NCBI GenBank assembly: GCA_043820265.1
Contig: JBDREA010000124.1
Location: 1 to 5,895 of the forward strand
Direction: 5' to 3'
DNA: 5,895 bases
Source: JBDREA01 sp043820265
GTDB taxonomy: Archaea > Altiarchaeota > Altiarchaeia > IMC4 > JBDREA01
A model generated the notes under the pieces. That model searched no databases and was not told where the DNA came from. It saw only the letters and a list, made by a program, of their open reading frames with translations. Position numbers and translations under genes: made by a program. Within the stretch, counting starts at the first letter, position 1, and each line of letters starts with the position of its first letter. Below, piece after piece: positions 1-4,926 of this stretch.

Positions 1-1918
1 ATCCCATCGGATTATTTACTTCTACATCAAGGTACCATTGGACTGTGAGGTTACCGTCAGAATAAGGTTCAAATAGATTGGGAATATTGATGCTGTCGTT
101 GTCATGTGTCGTGTTGAGAAAAAGCGTGTTGTATGCCCCTGTTTCAAGGTATGCGTCAAAACTTCCGGTGTCGTGTTCAAGCACACTGTCTATGAAACTC
201 GCATTCTCAGATCCGGCTATTCGCACACTTTTCTGGCAGGAACTGATGTTATAGTTTCTGACAGTTGGATTATCTGAACCACCTAAAATATGAAATCCAT
301 TACCTCCCATATTGTCAATTGAACCGCCCAAGAAGGTGTTGTTGACGCTAGAGTCTAAATAAAATCCACTTGAGGTACTAGGCCCACCATAAATATAGGT
401 GGAGGAGAATACGTTGTTATCGCTTGATTCAAGATGAAATCCGTTAGTGTTCTGCGAGGCGTTGTTGTCGGTAAATCTATTGTTGTCTGCGTATTCCAGA
501 TTGAAACCGATTTGGTTGTCTGTGGCGTTGTTTGCCGTGAGCGTATTGCCTTCAACGGGATCGCTGACGCTTCCTTCGAGGTAAAAGCCGTAGTCGCTGT
601 TATTGTAGGCGTTGTTTGTAGTGAGGTTGTTATAACTGCTTTGGTATAGATAGAATCCATGATCGCTATTGTTGAAAGCAGTGTTTCCTGTTAGGTTATT
701 ATTATCTGCGTATTCCAGGAAGAATCCGTATTCGTTTCCGCTGGCGTTGTTTCCCGTGGCAATGCAGTTTTCAACTGGATTGTCATTCTCACCCTCAAAG
801 AAGAAGCCATATTGAGTGTTATTATATGCTGTGTTATAGGTAAGATTGATAGCGTCAGATCTCTCATCGATGTAGAAGCCGTCTAAGCTGTTGTTTGAAG
901 CAGTGTTGTTGGTTAAAGTGGTATAAGGAGAATTAAATAGGAAAAATCCAAATCTGCTGGTACTAGCATTGTTGCTTGTAAGTGTATTGTAATCAGCTTG
1001 TTCAAGAGAATATCCATAACCGGAATTATTGTAGGCTATGTTGTTAGTTATAGTATTATAATCTGACCCAGCCCCTAACTTAAAACCTATATAATTATAT
1101 GATGCATAATTGTAAGCATAAACGTTGTTATCCGCACCACCTGTACCGAAACCGGCAGCAGTATTGTTCAATGCCGTATTATTTTTTAAGATGTTATAAT
1201 CCCCAGCAGTAATTGAAAAACCTATATTGTTATTTTCTGCAGTATTGCCTGTGATGTTATTGTTGTTACTGTTGCTAAGAAATACCCCATAAACTTCGTT
1301 GTCTGAGAAAGTGCTGTTTATGATCACTGAATTATTTGATTGGTAGAGATATAGTCCGTTGTAGTTGTTTGTGAACGAAGCGTTGTCGATTACGGCTCGG
1401 CTACCCAAACCGATTAATAATCCATGAGATTGGGGGTCTCCACTATTGAATCCTATATGACTGATATTGGAATCTCTTATTTCGAGAAAACTTGGATTTT
1501 CGGTATACAAAAATCCTACCGTGAATATGTATCTTCCATTTTCAATTCTTCCCGTACTATTTATTTTTGATCCATTAAGTACATGGAATTCTGAATATCT
1601 CTGAAGGACTATTCCACTATTGACATCATTTTCTTCGGCATTGATAGATAGAGAAAAATTCTGGAATATTAGGGTTGCAGCATTATCTAATATTAATAAA
1701 CCCTCAAGCTCTGCCGAACCGTTGGCGCAGATTATAGTTTCCGCTCGTATTATGATATTATCATCCAAAAATTCTATATAACCTGAATCATCACAGTACT
1801 GTTCGAAAGCTTCTTGTTGGGCGGCGACTGGAAACGCTAAAAGGAGAATAACGGTGATGTACGCTATCAGCACGCATTCAAAGTAGCTACCCCGTGAAAA
1901 ACAACCCCAAACCTTCAC
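1..1918 (-). CDS. Secreted right-handed parallel beta-helix protein (NosD-like repeats), 3' end outside window
   Basis: This minus-strand frame is open from the GTG at 1918 to the window edge, giving 639 codons with no stop; an in-frame TAG lies upstream. The GTG start gives a short basic N-terminus, a hydrophobic stretch (about residues 16-33, VLIAYITVILLLAF) and a likely signal peptidase site after VAA. From about residue 170 to 545 the protein is built of roughly 23-residue coils, each with a G-[FLVY]-x-[LI] strand and N-N / N-x-L-T turns; I count 16 such Gly positions (about 188, 211, 232, 256, 278, 302, 324, 347, 371, 398, 421, 444, 471, 493, 518, 541). This is the signature of NosD/pectate-lyase-like beta-helices. 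About 30 N-x-S/T sequons suggest heavy N-glycosylation outside the cell. C42 and C64 could form a disulfide. Such folds bind polysaccharide or act as surface adhesins, but no catalytic site is recognised, so the function is unknown. Fold confidence is high; any C-terminal anchor is not visible. Confidence 0.9.
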   Translation of the reverse strand, partial: MKVWGCFSRGSYFECVLIAYITVILLLAFPVAAQQEAFEQYCDDSGYIEFLDDNIIIRAETIICANGSAELEGLLILDNAATLIFQNFSLSINAEENDVNSGIVLQRYSEFHVLNGSKINSTGRIENGRYIFTVGFLYTENPSFLEIRDSNISHIGFNSGDPQSHGLLIGLGSRAVIDNASFTNNYNGLYLYQSNNSVIINSTFSDNEVYGVFLSNSNNNNITGNTAENNNIGFSITAGDYNILKNNTALNNTAAGFGTGGADNNVYAYNYASYNYIGFKLGAGSDYNTITNNIAYNNSGYGYSLEQADYNTLTSNNASTSRFGFFLFNSPYTTLTNNTASNNSLDGFYIDERSDAINLTYNTAYNNTQYGFFFEGENDNPVENCIATGNNASGNEYGFFLEYADNNNLTGNTAFNNSDHGFYLYQSSYNNLTTNNAYNNSDYGFYLEGSVSDPVEGNTLTANNATDNQIGFNLEYADNNRFTDNNASQNTNGFHLESSDNNVFSSTYIYGGPSTSSGFYLDSSVNNTFLGGSIDNMGGNGFHILGGSDNPTVRNYNISSCQKSVRIAGSENASFIDSVLEHDTGSFDAYLETGAYNTLFLNTTHDNDSINIPNLFEPYSDGNLTVQWYLDVEVNNPMG

Positions 1919-1937
1919 GTAAAATGATTTAAAGAAG

Positions 1938-1952
1938 AGACAATAAAAACGC
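1938..1952 (-). promoter_or_regulatory. Possible weak TATA box for the beta-helix gene
   Basis: On the minus strand GTTTTTATTG (1941-1950) is centred about 27 nt before the GTG start at 1918. No Shine-Dalgarno precedes that GTG, so a leaderless transcript is possible. The match to the archaeal TATA consensus is poor, so this is tentative. Confidence 0.3.
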
Positions 1953-2005
1953 TAAGATTCCCCCGCAAACCGTTAATCGAAGTTTCTTTGAAAAAGCCTT
2001 TGGGT

Positions 2006-2020
2006 TGTTTCTTAGAAACA
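2006..2020. promoter_or_regulatory. 15-bp perfect palindrome, candidate operator
   Basis: TGTTTCTTAGAAACA is a perfect inverted repeat with 7-bp arms around a central T. It lies immediately upstream of the TATA-like box of the toxin-antitoxin module, between that module and the divergent beta-helix gene. Antitoxins with DNA-binding N-termini commonly bind palindromes at their own promoter, so autoregulation is a reasonable inference. The arms are short and AT-rich, so chance is not excluded. Confidence 0.4.
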
Positions 2021-2025
2021 CCACA

Positions 2026-2041
2026 TTTAATAAATATATAA
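2026..2041 (+). promoter_or_regulatory. TATA box of the toxin-antitoxin module
   Basis: The AT-only run TTTAATAAATATATAA (2027-2042 or close to it) is centred about 25 nt before the ATG at 2059. There is no purine-rich Shine-Dalgarno between it and the ATG. This spacing predicts transcription starting at or next to the start codon, a leaderless mRNA as is common in archaea. Confidence 0.6.
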
Positions 2042-2058
2042 CGTCTATATAACTTATT

Positions 2059-2295
2059 ATGGACTACACTACAATCCAGATAGAAAAACGCACCCGGGAG
2101 CGTCTAAGCCATATTAGAAGCGGGAGGGAAACCTACGACGACATCATCAATAAACTCCTCATGCTCGTGCCCGAAGGAGACGAGGAAGGAGCCTACACAG
2201 ATGACTTCCGAATAAGCCTCCTGAACGCAAGGCTTGACTTCTTGAAGGGAAATTTTTTCGCCCACGACGAAGTGAAAAAGCAGTTGGGGCTTTGA
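2059..2295 (+). CDS. Antitoxin of a type II toxin-antitoxin module, 78 aa
   Basis: A small acidic-to-neutral protein lying directly before a RelE/ParE-fold toxin. Residues 1-35 (TTIQIEKRTRERLSHI, then RETYDDIINKLL) follow the pattern of archaeal VapB/RelB-like antitoxins: one short beta strand, then two helices, as in ribbon-helix-helix DNA-binding domains. An acidic linker (PEGDEEG, 38-44) leads to a C-terminal segment (about 48-78) ending in a helix of the form HDEVKKQLGL, typical of the part of RelB-like antitoxins that wraps around the toxin. The expected role is to neutralise the toxin by direct binding and to repress its own promoter, possibly through the palindrome at 2006-2020. The start ATG sits about 25 nt after a TATA-like box, which supports this start. 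The exact antitoxin family name is not certain from sequence alone. Confidence 0.82.
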   Translation: MDYTTIQIEKRTRERLSHIRSGRETYDDIINKLLMLVPEGDEEGAYTDDFRISLLNARLDFLKGNFFAHDEVKKQLGL

Positions 2296-2296
2296 G

Positions 2297-2554
2297 GTGG
2301 CCTGGAAGATAACCTGGTCTATGGATGCCATCCGCACCCTCTCTAAAATGGAAAAACCAGTGGCTAAAAGGGTTTTGGCCAAAATAGAACAGGCAGCCAC
2401 CGATCCCCACCACCACACAACAAGGCTAGCAGGTTCGGCTGACTTCAAGCTTCGCGCAGGAGACATCCGGATACTGATGCTTCTCAACTCCTCCAAAAAA
2501 ACAATGTACATCCAGGCAATCGGAAATCGGCGAAATATCTACAAAAAAAGATAA
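2297..2554 (+). CDS. RelE/ParE-superfamily toxin, 85 aa
   Basis: The full-length pattern of the RelE/ParE fold is present: N-terminal strand WKITWS, two helices (about 9-35, with K20-P-V-A-K-R-V-L-A-K-I), the loop DPHHHTTRLAGS, then strands FKLRAGDIRILM (50-61), a hairpin, YIQAIGNRRNIYK (71-83) and a basic C-terminus. The conserved Leu-Arg-Gly-Asp-Arg-like strand and the final Arg-Arg-x-x-Tyr-Lys match RelE-type mRNA interferases, which cleave mRNA in the ribosomal A site; a gyrase-targeting ParE activity cannot be excluded. R53, R58, R78, R79 and Y82 are candidate functional residues. The GTG start is chosen because it supplies the first beta strand, lost if the downstream ATG at 2321 is used. 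It begins one base after the antitoxin stop, so translation is probably coupled and toxin synthesis depends on antitoxin translation. The gene looks intact. Confidence 0.87.
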   Translation: MAWKITWSMDAIRTLSKMEKPVAKRVLAKIEQAATDPHHHTTRLAGSADFKLRAGDIRILMLLNSSKKTMYIQAIGNRRNIYKKR

Positions 2555-2570
2555 AAGAGAAGTCACTGTA

Positions 2571-2599
2571 ACCGTCTTGATTTTCGGTAAAATTTTTTT
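2571..2599 (+). terminator. T-tract terminator after the toxin gene
   Basis: A run of seven T (2593-2599) follows the toxin stop by about 40 nt, preceded by a weak ACCG/CGGT stem (2571-2574 with 2585-2588). Oligo-T on the coding strand is the usual archaeal termination signal. It lies in the 65-bp gap between the convergent toxin and TPR genes. Confidence 0.5.
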
Positions 2600-2619
2600 C
2601 AATAGAGATATAATGTTGT

Positions 2620-3018
2620 TTATCTCATCTTGGAAATTTTCTTTTGTTTGTCGATATGATACTTCTTCTTGAAGCGGTTCATCTTTCGTCTGACGATTTC
2701 GGCCCGCTCATTGTATCCTTCTTCCGACAGAGTCCTGACCGTCGCCTCATAGACCATCATGGTCGTATTAGGCCTGCCGGCGGCCGCGTAGTTTTTTGCA
2801 GCCATCTCTCCTGCCTGCTGGCCCTGGCTCGGGTCGTTTGTGCGTTTAAAACGCTTTGCTGCGCGTACAAAAAGCCGAGCTGCTTTTTCATAGTTCTTTT
2901 CTGATTCGACGACTTTGGCTGCTGCAAAGAATTTTTCCGCTTCGGCCTGGAAGTCACGGTTTCGGTGGGCAACTCTGGCCCCATCCAATAGATCCTTGAC
3001 TTTTTGGCTGTTTTCCAT
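2620..3018 (-). CDS. Small TPR/SNAP-like all-helical protein of unknown function, 132 aa
   Basis: The protein is entirely helical in character and very basic, especially at the C-terminus (about residues 109-132, with KMNRFKKKYHIDKQKK). Residues 20-80 contain two or three tetratricopeptide-like helix pairs: FQAEAEKFFAAAKVVESEKN, YEKAARLFVRAAKRFKRTND and QQAGEMAAKNYAAAG. The Y-E-K-A-A-x-L-F spacing with small residues at packing positions resembles TPR motifs and the repeats of alpha-SNAP-type proteins. Such repeats bind other proteins or peptides; no catalytic residues are evident. There is no signal peptide or membrane segment, so it should be cytoplasmic, and the basic tail could contact nucleic acid or membrane (inference). 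It is co-directional with the upstream operon but separated from it by a 165-bp gap holding a palindromic element, so it may have its own promoter or be read through. The ATG at 3018 is preceded only by weakly purine-rich TTGAGAGA. Confidence 0.8.
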   Translation of the reverse strand: MENSQKVKDLLDGARVAHRNRDFQAEAEKFFAAAKVVESEKNYEKAARLFVRAAKRFKRTNDPSQGQQAGEMAAKNYAAAGRPNTTMMVYEATVRTLSEEGYNERAEIVRRKMNRFKKKYHIDKQKKISKMR

Positions 3019-3076
3019 TCTCTCAAATTATAGTGAATCGCCGCAAAAGTGGGTCTAAAAGGCGATTCGATACACA

Positions 3077-3099
3077 AAGAATTGGCTTTGCCAATTCTT
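3077..3099. repeat. Perfect 10-bp hairpin with TTT loop
   Basis: AAGAATTGGC (3077-3086) and GCCAATTCTT (3090-3099) are perfect complements around TTT, extendable with a bulge to CACA/TGTG. It is one of the two central arms of the palindromic element at 3028-3175. Confidence 0.85.
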
Positions 3100-3105
3100 G
3101 TGCGC

Positions 3106-3122
3106 AGTCACCATTGGTGACT
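3106..3122. repeat. Perfect 7-bp hairpin with ATT loop
   Basis: AGTCACC (3106-3112) and GGTGACT (3116-3122) pair around ATT, and flanking CGC/GCG extends the stem with one bulged A. It is the second central arm of the element at 3028-3175. Confidence 0.8.
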
Positions 3123-3183
3123 AGCGTATCGAATAGCCCCAGATAATAGCTTACTTTTGGCGCTATTCGTTATAGGTATTACA

Positions 3184-3603
3184 TCATTCCCCTATAAATT
3201 GTAACACTAATCTTCTGTCTCTCGGGCGGGTGTCGCAGTCGATGAATACAATCTGTTGCCAGGTGCCGAGGGTGAGTTTTCCGTCGATAAATGGGACCGT
3301 GAGGCTTGGTCCTAGGATAGTCGCCCGGACGTGGCCGCTGCCGTTGTCGTCGCCCCAGGTCTTGTGGTGCTCGTAGTGTGCGTGCCTTGGGGCAAACACC
3401 TCCAGTGCCCGGGGAATGTCTTTGAGGAGCCCAGGCTCATATTCTACGGTAGATACTACGCCGGTTGAACCGGGACAGAAGACTGTGACCGTCCCGTTTG
3501 AAAGCTTGGACTCAGACAAAGCGCCTGCAACCTCACCTGTGATATTTGTCATCTCGGTTTCCCCTTTGCTCTTTAACCTGACCTCTTTACTAACCACTGC
3601 CAT
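3184..3603 (-). CDS. YjbQ/UPF0047 family protein (secondary thiamine-phosphate synthase-like), 139 aa
   Basis: The length equals that of the family, and the C-terminal half is diagnostic: GDDNGSGHVRATILGPSL (84-101), VPFIDGKLTLGTWQQIVFID (103-122) and the closing R-R-L-V-L-Q-F-I-G-E. E. coli YjbQ and relatives show weak thiamine-phosphate synthase activity, but their true physiological role is unsettled, so a thiamine function is not asserted here. H79, H80, H91 and the D85-D86 pair are candidate metal or active-site residues. In the N-terminal half, where E. coli YjbQ has a His-Thr-Ser-rich strand, this protein has FCPGSTGVVSTVEYEPGL (42-59). This appears to be a subgroup variant and not damage, since flanking motifs are intact. 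The ATG lies one base after the stop of the shikimate kinase gene; the GAGGT at about 12 nt upstream lies in the end of that gene. It is the last gene of the tight operon. Confidence 0.85.
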   Translation of the reverse strand: MAVVSKEVRLKSKGETEMTNITGEVAGALSESKLSNGTVTVFCPGSTGVVSTVEYEPGLLKDIPRALEVFAPRHAHYEHHKTWGDDNGSGHVRATILGPSLTVPFIDGKLTLGTWQQIVFIDCDTRPRDRRLVLQFIGE

Positions 3604-3604
3604 T

Positions 3605-4471
3605 TTACTTTAGTAACCTCGCTTTTTGATTGTTCGTCTTGCACTCTATCACGTCGCCCGGGAACTGGGCCCACCTATCTTTCAATTCCTTGTTTTTTTC
3701 AGGGCAAAGAGCGATCGTTGCAGGACCCTTCCCCGTCAAACCGGCGGCCACTGCTCCTGCGTCAAGGGCTTTAAAGACCGGCTCAATTGGATAACCAAAT
3801 AATTGGGCATGTAAGAGTCCGTTCAAAGTCAGCGCAGAATAGATTTCCCCGGTCTTGGCCTGTTTCCAGAGAAATTCTATCTCGTCTTTGAAAGCCTTCG
3901 TTTTTCCAACATCAATCTCTCCGCTATAGGATTTTTCCGAGGGGACTAGAATATAGGCGTAGAGGTCCTCAATCCCCCCTTGCGCCTCGATGTTTCTTTT
4001 TTGATTGTCGGTCACAGTGTATCCACCAAAAAAAGAAGCAGTTGCGTCGTCGAATGCACCGGTCACTGTGACTTTCGCCTTGAAAGCTGCATCTATCCCA
4101 AGATTGACCATCTCGAGATCGGATATCTCCCTGGTGACGCCTTCTTTTCTTAAGGCTTCGACCAAGCCAAACACCACTGCATTGGCTGCCGTGCTCGAAC
4201 TCTTAAGGCCTTTAGCTATGGGAATATTTGATTCGGTGACGATGGTTGCGCCAAGACCTACATCAAAAAAACGAAAAACCTCTTGGGCGCAAAACTCGAT
4301 TAGTTGCGTCGACTCAGATTTCGTACCTTTAATCTCGGCCTGGATTTCCCCTGAATCGTCCAATTTGACCGATGCAGCAGTCCAAAGATCCAATCCGAAG
4401 GCCGCTCCTTTTCCGGTCGCGAACGCTGCGATGATCGTCCCTGCGCCATTCGACAAAGCCTTTGAGCTCAT
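3605..4471 (-). CDS. aroK: Archaeal shikimate kinase, GHMP superfamily, 288 aa
   Basis: It phosphorylates shikimate to shikimate 3-phosphate with ATP, in the route to chorismate and aromatic amino acids, in the cytoplasm. The archaeal enzyme belongs to the GHMP kinases and is unrelated in fold to bacterial AroK. All expected motifs are present: the N-terminal substrate region NGAGTIIAAFATGKGAAFG (8-26), the phosphate-binding motif PIAKGLKSSSTAAN (84-97), the archaeal shikimate kinase hallmark VTVTGAFDDATASFFGG (134-150) and the C-terminal glycine motif GLTGKGPA (244-251). The length is typical. The frame is open to an ATG at 4522, which would add 17 Arg-rich residues. I chose the ATG at 4471 because it begins just before the conserved N-terminal motif and overlaps the coaD stop in a classic ATGA arrangement, with GGAAGG upstream. 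Its neighbours are coaD before it and a YjbQ-family gene one base after it. No missing catalytic residues were noticed. Confidence 0.93.
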   Translation of the reverse strand: MSSKALSNGAGTIIAAFATGKGAAFGLDLWTAASVKLDDSGEIQAEIKGTKSESTQLIEFCAQEVFRFFDVGLGATIVTESNIPIAKGLKSSSTAANAVVFGLVEALRKEGVTREISDLEMVNLGIDAAFKAKVTVTGAFDDATASFFGGYTVTDNQKRNIEAQGGIEDLYAYILVPSEKSYSGEIDVGKTKAFKDEIEFLWKQAKTGEIYSALTLNGLLHAQLFGYPIEPVFKALDAGAVAAGLTGKGPATIALCPEKNKELKDRWAQFPGDVIECKTNNQKARLLK

Positions 4472-4923
4472 TTTAGGCTTTTGCCTTCCAGGTCGATTTC
4501 GCCGGCTTCGATTCGGTCGCATGATATCGGGTGGCCGTCTTTGCCCACGACGATTGGCACAACGATTATATTGAGTTTTTCCAATCCCTTCTTGAAACGT
4601 ATGGCGTTGATCTCCTGGGCTCTGAGAAGCGTTTCTTCGCTTACGACCAATGCATCCATCCTGACATCCGTTGTCGCATCCCCGTAGATGTCGTTTATCT
4701 CGACTATTCGGTAAGGTCTTTTAAATCCCGAGATATATTTTTCAATATCTTTCTTGCGGGTTTCAAATGGCCTCGTATTAAATGTCCTGAACCTGTTGGC
4801 GAATTCATCCGAGCTCAGTCCCACTACGACTTCCTCGGCAATTTCAAAGGCTGTCTCGATCAGTTCCCTGTGTCCTGCGTGGACGACATTGAAGGTCCCC
4901 CCCACCACGACTCTCTTAAACAT
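4468..4923 (-). CDS. coaD: Phosphopantetheine adenylyltransferase, archaeal/eukaryotic type, 151 aa
   Basis: This nucleotidyltransferase transfers AMP from ATP to 4'-phosphopantetheine to give dephospho-CoA, the penultimate step of CoA synthesis. The cytidylyltransferase-like fold is shown by GGTFNVVHAGH (8-18), with the T/HxGH nucleotide-binding motif as H15-A-G-H18, followed by VVVGLSSDEF (32-41), the R-P-F-E-T-R-K segment (51-57), INDIYGDA (76-83), the ALVVSEET strand (91-98), INAIRFKKGL (105-114) and ISCDRIEAGEID (133-144) in place of the usual ISxTRI-type motif. These spacings are those of the archaeal/eukaryotic branch and not of bacterial CoaD. The Cys-Asp at 135-136 within the C-terminal motif is a departure worth checking. 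The ATG follows the stop of the zinc-ribbon gene by three bases, and its own stop overlaps the shikimate kinase start by four. A weak GAGGGG lies about 15 nt before the ATG. Confidence 0.93.
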   Translation of the reverse strand: MFKRVVVGGTFNVVHAGHRELIETAFEIAEEVVVGLSSDEFANRFRTFNTRPFETRKKDIEKYISGFKRPYRIVEINDIYGDATTDVRMDALVVSEETLLRAQEINAIRFKKGLEKLNIIVVPIVVGKDGHPISCDRIEAGEIDLEGKSLK

Positions 4924-4926
4924 TCT

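Larger units (their letters stand above)
3028..3175. repeat. ~148-bp palindromic element with nested hairpins, MITE-like or structured RNA/DNA
   Basis: The gap between the yjbQ-like and TPR genes is nearly filled by an imperfect palindrome. Its ends are TGAATCGCCGCAAAAGT (3034-3050) and ACTTTTGGCGCTATTCG (3153-3169), which match in inverted orientation at 13 of 17 positions. Both are flanked on the outside by the direct repeat TTATAG (3028-3033 and 3170-3175), as a target-site duplication would be. Inside, GGCGATTCGATAC (3061-3073) and GTATCGAATAGCC (3126-3138) form a 12/13 inverted pair enclosing two hairpins: a 10-bp stem with TTT loop (3077-3099) and a 7-bp stem with ATT loop (3106-3122). 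No ORF of note is inside. It could be a non-autonomous mobile element, or a structured element acting as terminator or leader between the two genes. Copy number elsewhere is unknown. Confidence 0.7.

Noticed and set aside
355..660. A Thr-rich 101-codon frame on the minus strand within the beta-helix gene
   Set aside because: It is an out-of-frame reading of the Asn-codon-rich repeats; the long frame from 1918 to 1 explains the region.
1..1400. CRISPR-like or tandem DNA repeats suggested by recurring gttgtt-type strings
   Set aside because: The periodicity is about 69 nt with strong divergence and keeps the reading frame, as expected from protein coils; there are no identical repeats with unique spacers.
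2104..2511. A 135-codon open frame antisense to the toxin-antitoxin genes
   Set aside because: Both opposite-strand genes have clear family motifs; the antisense product has none and no start signal.
3061..3138. A tRNA-like fold in the palindromic element
   Set aside because: The outer stem is 13 bp and encloses only two hairpins; there is no anticodon arm, no proper T-loop and no seven-base acceptor geometry on either strand.
3028..3175. An integron attC site
   Set aside because: It has an imperfect palindrome, but I could not find paired attC core sites, and there is no integrase or cassette array.
4472..4522. N-terminal extension of the shikimate kinase (17 Arg-rich residues from an ATG at 4522)
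   Set aside because: It lies wholly within the coaD coding region, precedes the conserved N-terminal motif of the family, and the ATG at 4471 has the typical ATGA overlap with the coaD stop.
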